64,000 nt of DNA from VXYL01 sp965243175 (GTDB taxonomy: Bacteria > Pseudomonadota > Gammaproteobacteria > Pseudomonadales > Azotimanducaceae). The first letter of the stretch is position 1, and every line of letters starts with the position of its first letter. The notes below the pieces were generated by a model. The model worked only from the letters and a program-made list of their open reading frames with translations. It was not told the origin of the DNA and did no database searches. Position numbers and translations under genes: made by a program. The stretch covers positions 4,154,001 to 4,218,000 of the forward strand of contig OZ251532.1 of the NCBI GenBank assembly GCA_965243175.1, given 5' to 3'. Positions 44,811 to 53,228 of this stretch are shown here, one piece after another.

Positions 44811-46214
44811 TCAGCTGGAGGGTGGCGGCAGCGCGGCAACGATCTCCGGCAGCCGCTCCACCAGATAGAGCGGCAGGGAAAGCAACTCGTACTCCACCTC
44901 CCTGGCGCCGTTTCGGTGCCGCACTTGCGCCTCCACCGTTTGCAGCGCTGGCGGGTTGGCGTCGAAGCGGACGGCCAAAGGCGTGCCCCTTTCGGCCACG
45001 AACTGATGCAGCGACTTCATCGTGCCGGCTTTGCCCGCCTTCACTTCGATGGGCAGGATGCGCCCGCCGAACTCGGCCACGTAGTCCACTTCGGCGTTGT
45101 TGGAGCGCCCTTCGCGCAGCCAGTAGGTGAGTTCGCGGTTCGGCCGTTCGGCAAGGAGATGCTGCAAGTGCTGGCCGATGAACTGCTCCGCTGCCGGCCC
45201 GGCGTTCATCAGGTCGAACTCGGTCTGCGCCCGCACCGCCTGCCAGTCGAGGCCGCAGAGGGCGTTCATCAAGCCGATGTCGAGAAAGACGAGCTTGAAC
45301 ACGGTCTCCTTCAACTCCGCCTGCAACGGCAACCCCGTGCAATGGCTGTGGGTGACCTTGGCGACCACCCGCGCCATGGCCAGCAGGTCGATGTCGCGGC
45401 GGATGGTCGCGCTCTGCTCGTCGGGGGAAACATTGCTGTACTTCACCTTGCGCCCCACTTGCCGGGCCGCGAAGTTGAACACGCGCAGCATCCTTGCCGA
45501 GTCGCGCCGAGCGGCGTACTTCGGGAAGTCGTCCTGGTAGGTTTCGACGATGCTGGCCTGAACCGCACTCACCGCCCGCAGAATCCCCGACTCCGCATAG
45601 GCCGCAACCGCCTCCGGCATCCCGCCAACGAACTGGTACAGCCGCAGCGCCTCCAACAGGCGCCCGTGAATCAGAGGGTGGAGCACCGGCGGTTCGCCCC
45701 CACCGGCCCACTCGAAGGCTTCGATTTCCTCCGCAAGCTGCTCCTTGCCGACGCCCCTGAGGAACTCGGTAAACGTCATCGGCCCTAGATGCAGATACTC
45801 GATGCGCCCGACCGGCATGGAGAAGCTGTGCTCCGCCAACGTGAACTCCATGAGCGACCCGGCGGCAACGACGGGACGCTCCGGCATGTCCTCCAGGAAG
45901 TACCGAAGCGAAACGAGCGCATGGGGCGCAGCCTGAATCTCATCCAGGAACACCAGACTCCCGCCAGACACCGCCTTGCCAGCCACCGCCCCGATGAGGT
46001 TCAGGAGGCTGGCCGGGTCGTTGGACTCGGCAAACGCCCGGGCGAGGTCCGGATGCCGCTCCAGGTTGACCGCCACGAGATCCAGCCCCGCCGCCTCGCA
46101 GAACAGCTCCACCAGCGTAGACTTCCCGACCTGCCGCGCCCCCCGAATGACCAAGGGCTTGCGCCGAACGCTGTGGAGCCAGCGCTGGAGATTTCCTATC
46201 TGATGGCGGTGCAT
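44811..46214 (-). CDS. AAA ATPase with DUF4143-type C-terminus (second copy)
   Basis: A protein of 467 residues from ATG 46214 (MHRHQIGNLQRWL). Walker A is IRGARQVGKSTLV and Walker B GGSLVFLDEIQAAP. The C-terminal part has the DUF4143 marks: YQFVGGMPEAVAAYAE, KLVFLDIGLMNALCGLDW and NNAEVDYVAEFGGRILPIEVKAGKAG, the last being a PD-(D/E)xK-like core with E, D and ExK. It belongs to a different subgroup from the copy at 6632-7789 (LVELFCEAAGLDLVAVNLER after Walker A). Upstream, TTGCTT and TATCTT on this strand (46250-46245 and 46227-46222, 17-bp spacing) could be its promoter, giving a nearly leaderless message. Function unknown. Confidence 0.85.
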   Translation of the reverse strand: MHRHQIGNLQRWLHSVRRKPLVIRGARQVGKSTLVELFCEAAGLDLVAVNLERHPDLARAFAESNDPASLLNLIGAVAGKAVSGGSLVFLDEIQAAPHALVSLRYFLEDMPERPVVAAGSLMEFTLAEHSFSMPVGRIEYLHLGPMTFTEFLRGVGKEQLAEEIEAFEWAGGGEPPVLHPLIHGRLLEALRLYQFVGGMPEAVAAYAESGILRAVSAVQASIVETYQDDFPKYAARRDSARMLRVFNFAARQVGRKVKYSNVSPDEQSATIRRDIDLLAMARVVAKVTHSHCTGLPLQAELKETVFKLVFLDIGLMNALCGLDWQAVRAQTEFDLMNAGPAAEQFIGQHLQHLLAERPNRELTYWLREGRSNNAEVDYVAEFGGRILPIEVKAGKAGTMKSLHQFVAERGTPLAVRFDANPPALQTVEAQVRHRNGAREVEYELLSLPLYLVERLPEIVAALPPPSS

Positions 46215-46369
46215 GGGTGGGAAGATAGCGCTATTGACCCCTATAAGCAATCTCTGATTATGATTTTGTGGGTATGCTTAGATGACTGACGGGTGAATGA
46301 AGGCCGTCTATCGACGGCCCAAGGCGTCGCCGGCAGTATGCACTGCCTGCGACCGTCTACATCGAATCT

Positions 46370-46390
46370 GTTGGCAACGATTCTGTTGGA
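46370..46390 (+). repeat. left copy of 21-bp inverted repeat flanking the NTPase pair
   Basis: Begins GTTGGCAACGATTCTG and ends TTGGA. Its reverse complement recurs at 50139-50159 with one mismatch. The two copies bracket the two-gene NTPase unit with the GTTGG ends outward. A shorter direct repeat (GAATCTGTTGG / GATTCTGTTGG) also sits here at 46364 and 46379. The 201-bp gap around it (46215-46415) has no gene that I recognise. Confidence 0.7.
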
Positions 46391-46415
46391 AACAACGTCC
46401 ATCTGGAAGGGCGGA

Positions 46416-48875
46416 CTAGACCCGTCTCAGCGTGGCCAACCTCTGCCGGATGTCATCCACGACCTCCGCGACCTCCCGCGCCACTCTGGGTGCTAGCCCC
46501 ATTTCCTGTTCTAGCGCCGTTTTTAGCGGCAGAAGGAGACTGGCCGCCGGCGATGCTTGGATTATGTCCCGCACTTGAGCGGGCCCAAGGTCGACGCTGA
46601 CCTTCATCAAGGTCTCGATCAACGCCGTCGCAACGTGCCCGAGGCGACCTAGCGCATCTTCCTCGCCAAATCGGCGCAAGGCTTCCTCAATGGTTGCCAG
46701 TGCTTCTGCTGATTGGTCGAGCGCTGCAAGCGTGACTCCCTTGTTGAACAGTGTCATCGAGACCAGTCCAATGAGTTCTGGGGCTTCACTTTTGCCGAGC
46801 CGTCGCAGGACTTCGTCGTAGGCTGCTAGTTCCTCTTCTGGTCGGTCGAGAGCGCCAAGCCTGACACCTTTGTTGAACAGCGCCGTCGCGACCAGTTCAA
46901 GGATTTCGGGGGCGTCGCTTCCACTGAACCGTCGCAGGGCTTCGTCGTAGGCTGCCAGTTCCTCTTCCGGTCGGTCGAGCTTGGCGAGCGCTCCCCCCTT
47001 GTTGAGCAGCGCCTTCGAGACCAGTTCAAGGAGCGTTGGTGCGTCGCTTTCGCCGCACCGCTGTAACACTTCGTCGTAGGCTGCCACCTCCTCTTCTGGT
47101 CGATTGAGCACGCCGAGCGTGATCCCCTTGTTGAACAGTGCCGTCGCGACCCGTTCAAGGTGTTCCGGCACGTCGCTTTCACCGAACCTATGCAGGACTT
47201 GGCCGTAGGCGGCCAGTGCTTCTTCCGAGCGGCCGAGTGCGCTGAGCGTGACCCCCCTGTTGATGAGCGCCTTCGCGACCGGTTCAAAGTGTTCCGACAC
47301 ATCGCTTTCGCCAAACCTATGCAGGACTTCGTCGTAGGCGGCCAGGGCTTCTTCCGGTTGGTTGAGTGCGCTGAGAGACAATCCCTTGTTGACGAGCGCC
47401 TTCGCGGCCCTCCCGGAGAGAGCCGGCACGTCGTTCTCAATGAGACGAATCACGAGTTTGTCGAAGATGGCGAGTGCATCCTCCATGCGACTCTGATCGT
47501 ACAGTACGACACCTTTCAGGAAGAGAGTTCTCGCCGCCTCCACTCGTTTGCGTTCGTCCTGGTCAGGATGCGCAATTCCTGCTGCTTCGGTACGGTGCTC
47601 GGCCGAGGCGCTGAGCTCCATTAGTCGTGCGTACGCGAGTTCGTGCAAAGATCGCGTCTTCGGCGCTGAGCTCTTCATTTCTTGCGCGAGGCGATTGCGG
47701 ATGTCCTCCAGTTCATTCGGCGAGTAGTAAGCTGCCATGAACTGGATGAGGGCCTCGATGAGGTGGTGTGGCCTGCGGTTGCGTCGTAGCAAGTAGTAGA
47801 TGTTGTATAGGCGTTCGGTTAGGTAGTAGAGCTTGCGCCGGGTGCTGCCGCCTGCAACCAAAACGGCACCCCGTTCGATGAGGCGCTTGAGTTGGGCACT
47901 GCACTGGCTGGTGGAGAGGCGCGCCCGCTCGGCGATTTCCTTGGTGAGGGCTGGCTTCCAAAGGTCGGCGAGGGCGAGGTAGACGCGGCGTTCCTGCGGT
48001 GGCAGTGATTCAAGGTGGCTCTTGAAGTATTCCGTGTGGTCGTCGACGAGATCAAGGAGGTTGTCCATGAGCTCGCGGAAGGAGAAGCCGGCACCAAACC
48101 GGGCCACTATCGCCAGCAAACGCGGGCTGCCACCGGTTAGTATTTCCAGCGAACGAATCGTCCCAGACGGACGGCTTTGGCCGGACACGGTTTCCCATAG
48201 GACGGAGCACTCCTCCGTGTTGAGAGGGCGTAGCGTCAGGGTGCGAAACAAGTCGTACAGGGCGTAGTCCGGTTGATCGATCTCGTCGAAGCGGCTGGTT
48301 GCGCTGGCGAGCAGCACAATCCTCGGTTCGGTTTGAAGGGGCTGGCGCAGCTGCCAGCCCACGTCCCGATCAGTGATGTCGGCGAACAGCATGTTCAGGT
48401 TTTCGACCAGCAAAACCAGCCTCTTGTCCTCGCGGTCCGAGAAGTCCAGCAGGGCGGCAAGGCAACGCTCGCCGAGGGTCTGGTCGTCGCGGACAGCGCG
48501 TAGGTCTTCAAGAGTGCGATGCAGGTCGGGCCCATCCTCTCGTTGTGGTGCCTGGTCAGCCAAGCGGGCAAGGCACTCCAGCCAGAACTCGCCGGCGGTG
48601 GCGACCTCGTAGCTCTCCTCCGCGAAGACGATGGGGAAGAAGCTGCGCGTCAACTCGGCGTCTCGGCGCACCTCCGCTGCGACTCGCAGGAGCAGGCTCG
48701 TCTTGCCGCTGCCGCGCGGGCCGATGACGATCTGGTGGGGGTTCGAGTCGCCGGTGCAGTCGCGCAACATCTCGACCATCGACTCGAACTCGTTCGTACG
48801 GATGCAGAACGACGCCACCAGTTCGTCGTCGGTGAGAAATCCGGGGTTGTACTTCCGGGCGGTGCCGACGGTCAT
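46416..48875 (-). CDS. STAND-like NTPase with winged helix and seven TPR-like repeats
   Basis: A protein of 819 residues from ATG 48875, overlapping the upstream ATPase stop by 4 nt. Residues about 30-300 are a P-loop NTPase (Walker A IGPRGSGKTSLL at 51-62; Walker B-like RLVLLVENLNML, with Glu-Asn instead of Asp-Glu). Next is a winged helix (LTKEIAERARLSTSQCSAQL...). Residues 450-750 are seven TPR-like units of exactly 43 residues (consensus ALFNKGVTLAALDRPEEELA). A 69-residue helical tail follows. NTPase plus repeat sensor is the plan of STAND proteins, which act as switches in signalling, immunity and cell death. No effector domain was recognised. Its likely partners are the upstream ATPase and the divergent PP2C protein. 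Confidence 0.8.
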   Translation of the reverse strand: MTVGTARKYNPGFLTDDELVASFCIRTNEFESMVEMLRDCTGDSNPHQIVIGPRGSGKTSLLLRVAAEVRRDAELTRSFFPIVFAEESYEVATAGEFWLECLARLADQAPQREDGPDLHRTLEDLRAVRDDQTLGERCLAALLDFSDREDKRLVLLVENLNMLFADITDRDVGWQLRQPLQTEPRIVLLASATSRFDEIDQPDYALYDLFRTLTLRPLNTEECSVLWETVSGQSRPSGTIRSLEILTGGSPRLLAIVARFGAGFSFRELMDNLLDLVDDHTEYFKSHLESLPPQERRVYLALADLWKPALTKEIAERARLSTSQCSAQLKRLIERGAVLVAGGSTRRKLYYLTERLYNIYYLLRRNRRPHHLIEALIQFMAAYYSPNELEDIRNRLAQEMKSSAPKTRSLHELAYARLMELSASAEHRTEAAGIAHPDQDERKRVEAARTLFLKGVVLYDQSRMEDALAIFDKLVIRLIENDVPALSGRAAKALVNKGLSLSALNQPEEALAAYDEVLHRFGESDVSEHFEPVAKALINRGVTLSALGRSEEALAAYGQVLHRFGESDVPEHLERVATALFNKGITLGVLNRPEEEVAAYDEVLQRCGESDAPTLLELVSKALLNKGGALAKLDRPEEELAAYDEALRRFSGSDAPEILELVATALFNKGVRLGALDRPEEELAAYDEVLRRLGKSEAPELIGLVSMTLFNKGVTLAALDQSAEALATIEEALRRFGEEDALGRLGHVATALIETLMKVSVDLGPAQVRDIIQASPAASLLLPLKTALEQEMGLAPRVAREVAEVVDDIRQRLATLRRV
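46626..47528 (-). repeat. seven tandem 129-bp coding repeats
   Basis: Each unit encodes 43 residues of TPR-like sequence; all seven have the same length with no insertions. Units two to six are the most alike (shared AAYDEVLRRFGESD core), while the first and last have drifted. The regular period suggests expansion by unequal recombination. Confidence 0.85.
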
Positions 48876-50131
48876 CGCTGAGCGCTCCGTGTCGGTTCCA
48901 TGCTTGGCGACGAGGAAGTGCGCGAACCTCCATACCGAACACGCCACCAGTCTTCGAGCAGACCGGACGTGAAGCAGTAGCCGTCGTCCTCTTTGGCCAA
49001 GTAGCCGTCGTGCTCCAAGACGTGGAGCACGTCTTCGATTCGCACAGGCTCGGCTTCGGACGCTTGCAGTTCGCGCTGCCGAGCGATGGCGTCGGCGCTT
49101 AACCGGCCGTGGTTGACCGCGGCCTCCGTCAGCATGTCGAGTGCGATCCGACATGCCTCTTCGCCGAGCACAATCCGCAGCCGCCCTTCGTAGTGCGCCA
49201 TGTCCATCTGCCCTCGAACGCCGAGCATCTCGTTGTTGTAGACGTGCGCTACGTCGTGGACCGAGGCCGTGGTCCGACGATCCCGGCGAAGGTGTTCACG
49301 GAGCACGTCGAAGAAGCGCTGCACGTGGTGGGGGATCTGACAGCGCAGCCGCAGGCACATTTCCTGGCGCACCGCCGTTGGCAGGTCAAGGCCGTAAGTC
49401 TTCGCCAAGGCGGCCAAGCACGCCATGGCAGTCTCCTCTTTCCAAGGTTCCAGGTCGAAGGAGGGGAAGATGTTGGCGTGGGCGCTCAGGCCCGCCTGTT
49501 GCAGGATGGGTTCGAGGCTCACGCTGCCGGACAGGATCATGCTGATCCGGCCACGATGCTCTTGCCCGTTCTTGCGAAGCCAGCTCAAGAACTCGTCCGC
49601 TGTGCGCGTGCCCGCCGCCGTGATGCGCTCGTCGTCTCCTTTGAGCAGCCGGTTGACGAGGATCGGCAGTTCATCCAGAGCGAGTGCGACTTGGCGGTCG
49701 CCACGCGCCAACGCTGCGAAAATCTGATCACCTTGGTGCTGCCAGTTGCCGGCGTCAACGCCTGCGCGGAGCTTCATCTTCAAGTCGACACCGGGAATAT
49801 GAGCAGCCACTTCTGTGTCGGGCAGGATGTTGACGAACAGCTGCTTGATCTGACCCCACGTGTCCCGCGCTCCTTTCGATTGGAACGCGATCTCGGCAAC
49901 CGCGTCCGCCGGAGCCAAAGCGCTCTCCAGATCGACGAAGATCGTCTCGCACTGCCCCTTGTCTTCCAGCCGGCGCAGAAGCTCCCGCACCAAGCTGGTC
50001 TTGCCCATCCGCCGCTGCGCGGTCAGCAGCGTGTGCGTTCCCTCCAAGACGTGCTCGCTGAGAGCCTCCAGCTCCGCCTCGCGGTCGAAGAAGTCGTCCC
50101 CGACCACCCAATTGCCGCCAGCCTTTCGCAT
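48872..50131 (-). CDS. AAA-type ATPase, partner of the TPR NTPase
   Basis: A protein of 419 residues from ATG 50131 (MRKAGGNWVVGDDFFDRE); a start at 50212 would add 27 residues and run through the inverted repeat. Walker A is TAQRRMGKTSLV and Walker B QVALALDELPILV, followed by a sensor-like ISMILSGSVSLEPIL. The C-terminal region has a winged-helix look (VLHVLEHDGYLAKEDDGYCFTS). The shape matches a widespread group of accessory ATPases whose N-terminus reads DFFDRExEL. Its stop overlaps the start of the TPR NTPase (ATGA), so the two proteins should be made in fixed ratio. Function unknown. Confidence 0.78.
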   Translation of the reverse strand: MRKAGGNWVVGDDFFDREAELEALSEHVLEGTHTLLTAQRRMGKTSLVRELLRRLEDKGQCETIFVDLESALAPADAVAEIAFQSKGARDTWGQIKQLFVNILPDTEVAAHIPGVDLKMKLRAGVDAGNWQHQGDQIFAALARGDRQVALALDELPILVNRLLKGDDERITAAGTRTADEFLSWLRKNGQEHRGRISMILSGSVSLEPILQQAGLSAHANIFPSFDLEPWKEETAMACLAALAKTYGLDLPTAVRQEMCLRLRCQIPHHVQRFFDVLREHLRRDRRTTASVHDVAHVYNNEMLGVRGQMDMAHYEGRLRIVLGEEACRIALDMLTEAAVNHGRLSADAIARQRELQASEAEPVRIEDVLHVLEHDGYLAKEDDGYCFTSGLLEDWWRVRYGGSRTSSSPSMEPTRSAQR

Positions 50132-50138
50132 CGCGTTC

Positions 50139-50159
50139 TCCAACAGATTCGTTGCCAAC
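50139..50159 (-). repeat. right copy of 21-bp inverted repeat
   Basis: Reverse complement of 46370-46390 at 20 of 21 positions. It lies 8 bp upstream of the ATPase start and so within its 5' leader; the sequence could be part of a regulatory site as well as an element end. No target-site duplication is evident outside the two copies. Confidence 0.7.
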
Positions 50160-50260
50160 GATTTTGATGCCAAAAATCTCGTTGTCAAGGGCTTCCGTTG
50201 GCTGACCGCCAAGGCGCTTTGCGCTACGCTACTCAGCCGCCGCGTCTAGGAGTCATGTCG

Positions 50261-51904
50261 ATGTCCACCGCCAACCACGAATCGCACACGCTGGCCGACG
50301 GCACCACGCTGTTCACCTTCGGCAGCGAGCAGTTGCTCTCCAGAGATCTCTGGTTTCGGCAGACGGAACAAGGGCTTGAGTCTGCACCTCCGCCGGATGG
50401 GGATTGGCGGGGCGCCGAGCAGTGGTGGCTGCCGGGAGGCTCCCGGAAGGAAGGCATGCTCGCGGTTCTGCCGGAGGTGATGGGGTGGCTGCCGCCGGGA
50501 TTGCTGGCGCCGCGCAAGTTCCAGGTGGCGGCGGGTCTCGCGTATTTCGACCAATTCGAGGAACCCCACAGCATCGTCGATGCGTTGTTCGTGGACGACG
50601 CCATGCATGTGCACATCGTCGACGTGCGCGAGCTGGAGGAACAGGCCCTGCACCGACTCTTCTCTCGATGGGAGTACTCGTTGTCGGAGCGGGACAGGGC
50701 GCTCAAGGAAAACCTGTTCACCAGCAGGGCCGCTCCGGTGCTGCGGCTGCGGGGCGAGTACGGCAAGCTCCGCGCCGCAAGCGGCAAGACGCCACAGGAG
50801 GACATCGCTTTCGTGCTGGACACGTGCGGCGATGTGGACGAGCGGAAGACGGCACGCGCCTTCTGGCACCAGGTCGAGAAAAGATGCGCGAGCTACTGGG
50901 ATGGCGACGTGCTCTACGAGTACCAAGTGGACCCGTACCACATCTTGGTGGTGGATGGCGAAGCCCCCTCGGAAGCGGACTTCATGGAAACCGATGACGA
51001 GCGCGGCTTCGGCGTCGTCAGGGCGCCGCTCAGCAACCGCTGTCTGGTCTGCGTCACGGCGTTCCTGCTCGGCGACCAGCGTTGGCTGCGCGTGCAGAGC
51101 CGGGCTTGGCTGCCCAAGGCGCGATGGGGCTCTGGGTCGAAGGGGAGATGGACGGAGTCCACGGCCTTGGTGGAAGGGCGCACCGCGGCGATCTGCGGGT
51201 TGACGGACGTAGGCCAGCAGCGCGAGGCCAATCAGGATGCGTTCGCGGTGGACGAGCAGGCCGGCTGGGCAGTCGTTGCCGATGGAATGGGCGGGCATCC
51301 GCAAGGCGACGTGGCCAGCGCCGATGCCGTTCGCGCTTTCCGCGAACACATGGACAAGCTGCCGAAGGCGGACGTCCGGCTGCCCATTCGCGGCGTGGCG
51401 CGGCACTTGCTGGAGGCCGCTCGCAAGGCCGAAGCCGCAGTTTGGGAACACAACAAGAACGAACGCAGCATCTTCGACCGGATGGGCACCACGCTCTCGG
51501 CGCTATGCCTGCACGGCGAAAAGGCATCCATCGTGCATGGCGGCGACAGCCGCATCTACCGCTACCGCCCCGGCGCTCGCTACCGCGAAACCGAACTGAA
51601 GCAGATCACTCTCGACCACGGCGAAGGCAGCGGCTTGGATCGCGCCTTGGGTCTGTGGGAGCGGATCGCCTTCGACATCGACGTCCTGACGGTGGAAGAA
51701 GGCACCCTGTTCCTGCTCTGCTCCGACGGCTTGAGCGACATGCTGGGGTACGACGACATGCTGCGCATCCTGAACGACAGTGCGCGCCAATCGCTGCCCC
51801 CGGCCCGCTTGGCGCAAACCTTGGTGGATGCCGCCAACGAAGCGGGCGGACGGGACAACATCACCGTCTGCCTCGTCGCGGTGGAGGACGAGAGCGAGGG
51901 TTGA
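50261..51904 (+). CDS. PP2C-type phosphatase with unrecognised N-terminal half
   Basis: A protein of 547 residues; ATG 50261 is 8 bases after GGAG (ATG 50255 is too close). Residues about 310-547 form a PP2C (PPM) Ser/Thr phosphatase domain with all metal-binding motifs: QREANQDAF, VVADGMGGH, HGGDSRIYRYR, LLCSDGLSDML and GGRDNITVCLV. Residues 1-305 are unlike anything I recognise; they hold WWLPGGSRKEGMLAVLPE and a HIVDVRELEEQ segment. The gene is divergent from the NTPase pair with a 129-bp spacer. A phosphatase next to STAND-like NTPases suggests a signalling unit; no matching Ser/Thr kinase is seen in the window. Confidence 0.83.
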   Translation: MSTANHESHTLADGTTLFTFGSEQLLSRDLWFRQTEQGLESAPPPDGDWRGAEQWWLPGGSRKEGMLAVLPEVMGWLPPGLLAPRKFQVAAGLAYFDQFEEPHSIVDALFVDDAMHVHIVDVRELEEQALHRLFSRWEYSLSERDRALKENLFTSRAAPVLRLRGEYGKLRAASGKTPQEDIAFVLDTCGDVDERKTARAFWHQVEKRCASYWDGDVLYEYQVDPYHILVVDGEAPSEADFMETDDERGFGVVRAPLSNRCLVCVTAFLLGDQRWLRVQSRAWLPKARWGSGSKGRWTESTALVEGRTAAICGLTDVGQQREANQDAFAVDEQAGWAVVADGMGGHPQGDVASADAVRAFREHMDKLPKADVRLPIRGVARHLLEAARKAEAAVWEHNKNERSIFDRMGTTLSALCLHGEKASIVHGGDSRIYRYRPGARYRETELKQITLDHGEGSGLDRALGLWERIAFDIDVLTVEEGTLFLLCSDGLSDMLGYDDMLRILNDSARQSLPPARLAQTLVDAANEAGGRDNITVCLVAVEDESEG

Positions 51905-51915
51905 AGGTGGGTGAA

Positions 51916-51971
51916 GCGGCACCGGCGTTCGCCCGGTGCCGCATCGCGTCGCCGAGGCCCTTGCGGCCTCG
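51916..51971. terminator. two hairpins between convergent genes
   Basis: The first is a perfect 10-bp stem, GCGGCACCGG (51916-51925) with CCGGTGCCGC (51933-51942), 7-nt loop. The second is a 7-bp stem, CGAGGCC (51953-51959) with GGCCTCG (51965-51971). They lie between the phosphatase and glutathione transferase genes, which converge, and probably stop transcription from both sides. Neither has a good T-run. Confidence 0.55.
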
Positions 51972-51992
51972 ACAACGCGTATGCGGTGGCGT

Positions 51993-52592
51993 TCAGCCCC
52001 GTGCTTTGGCCGCCGCTTCCCGCCCCATGCAGCGCTGCAACCACGCGGCGATGTTGGGCTGTTCCGAGAAGTCGATGCCCGCCGGCACCGCCCAGCCGAG
52101 TACCCCGGCCACGTTCAAGTCGGCCACGCTGAAGGCATCGCCCACCAGATACTCGCGGCCCGCCAGATGGTCGTTCAGCACCTTGAACGGGCGTTGCAGC
52201 GCCTCGATGCCGGCCTTCGCCGCGGCTTCGTTCTGCTCCCGCCCCATCAGCCCGCGCGAATCCAGCAGCACGTCGAGCAGCGTCTTCTCCACCGCCGTCA
52301 TCGCCCAGAAGCACCAGCGCAGCGTCTGCGCTTCGTCTTCGAGAGTGGCGGGCGCGAGCTTGCCGTGCTTCTTCGCCAAGTAGATGTTGATGGCCATGGA
52401 TTCCGGCAGCGTGAAGCCGTCGTCGTCGATGACCGGCACCTGCGCCATCGGATTGGCGGCGAGCAGCGCTTCGCTGGGGCCGCTCTCCATGCTCATGCCC
52501 GGCTCGTGGGTGAAGTCCAGCCCCAGTTCGTGCGCCATCCACAGCGCCCGCATGGCCCGGCTCTGCGCCGGGCCGTAGATCGTCAAGCTCAT
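51993..52592 (-). CDS. glutathione S-transferase
   Basis: A protein of 199 residues from ATG 52592. The N-terminal thioredoxin-like domain starts MSLTIYGPAQSRAMRALWMAHELGL, with Ser11 in the usual catalytic Ser/Cys region and the glutathione-binding VPVIDDDGFTLPESMAI. The C-terminal helical domain has YLVGDAFSVADLNVAGVLGW. It conjugates glutathione to electrophiles or acts as a related transferase; cytoplasmic. It overlaps the peroxiredoxin stop by ATGA, so the two form an oxidative-stress or detoxification pair. Confidence 0.92.
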   Translation of the reverse strand: MSLTIYGPAQSRAMRALWMAHELGLDFTHEPGMSMESGPSEALLAANPMAQVPVIDDDGFTLPESMAINIYLAKKHGKLAPATLEDEAQTLRWCFWAMTAVEKTLLDVLLDSRGLMGREQNEAAAKAGIEALQRPFKVLNDHLAGREYLVGDAFSVADLNVAGVLGWAVPAGIDFSEQPNIAAWLQRCMGREAAAKARG

Positions 52593-53068
52593 AGCGCCTC
52601 CAGAATCGCTTCGGCCTTGCTCACCTCGAAGGCGCCGCCGGCCTCCACGGCCAGCTTGGTGACGACGCCATCGTCCACGATCATCGCGTAGCGCTGGGAA
52701 CGGGTGCCCAGGCCGAAGCCGGAACCGTCCATTTCCAGGCCGAGCGCGGAGGTGAAGTCCGAGTTGCCGTCGCCCGCCATCACCAACTCGTCCGCATTGC
52801 CGCTCTTGCCCCAGGCATCCATCACGAAGGCGTCGTTGACGGCCACGCAGACGATTTCGTCCACGCCCTTCGCCTTGATCTGATCCGCGTACGTGACGTA
52901 GCCCGGCAAGTGCGCCTGCGAACAGGTGGGCGTGAACGCGCCCGGCACCGCGAACAACACCACCTTCTTGCCGCCGAAGAGCTCGCCGGTGGTGACTGCC
53001 GCCGGCCGCCCGTCGCGCATCACGTGCAGCTTGGCATCCGGCAGCTTGTCTCCCTCTTGAATCGCCAT
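52589..53068 (-). CDS. peroxiredoxin, Prx5 type
   Basis: A protein of 159 residues from ATG 53068. Peroxidatic Cys49 lies in VPGAFTPTCSQAHLPGY, the Prx5 signature, and SQRYAMIVDDGVV is the usual late strand. It reduces hydrogen peroxide and organic peroxides; members of this group often take electrons from glutathione, consistent with the translationally coupled glutathione transferase gene downstream. A GGGAGA ribosome site precedes the start. Divergent from the EamA transporter gene. Confidence 0.93.
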   Translation of the reverse strand: MAIQEGDKLPDAKLHVMRDGRPAAVTTGELFGGKKVVLFAVPGAFTPTCSQAHLPGYVTYADQIKAKGVDEIVCVAVNDAFVMDAWGKSGNADELVMAGDGNSDFTSALGLEMDGSGFGLGTRSQRYAMIVDDGVVTKLAVEAGGAFEVSKAEAILEAL

Positions 53069-53228
53069 GTCTCCCCTTGTCGCTTTGTTGAAGGATGCGG
53101 CAAGTCTAACGCAAGCGCTTGCTAAGCTCGCGCCGGAGTTGAGGGCGGGCTGGGGGCGAGAAAGTGGCGAAACGACGGTGCGTCCACCACGGCGCAGACC
53201 CCGTGCCAGCATCGAGCCATCGACGAGC

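Noticed and set aside
46293..46496. Small plus-strand gene of 67 codons
   Set aside because: It has no family match, runs into the 3' end of the NTPase gene, and its apparent likeness to the ATPase N-terminus comes only from the inverted repeat.
46626..47528. Regular 129-bp repeats considered as a CRISPR or minisatellite array
   Set aside because: All units are in frame and encode TPR-like repeats with diverged third positions; there are no unique spacers.
46370..50159. Complete transposon bounded by the 21-bp inverted repeats
   Set aside because: No transposase or recombinase lies inside and no target-site duplication is visible, so only a possible cassette is reported.
51916..51942. Perfect 10-bp hairpin considered as a small RNA or riboswitch
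   Set aside because: It lies between convergent genes, where a bidirectional transcription stop is the simpler explanation.
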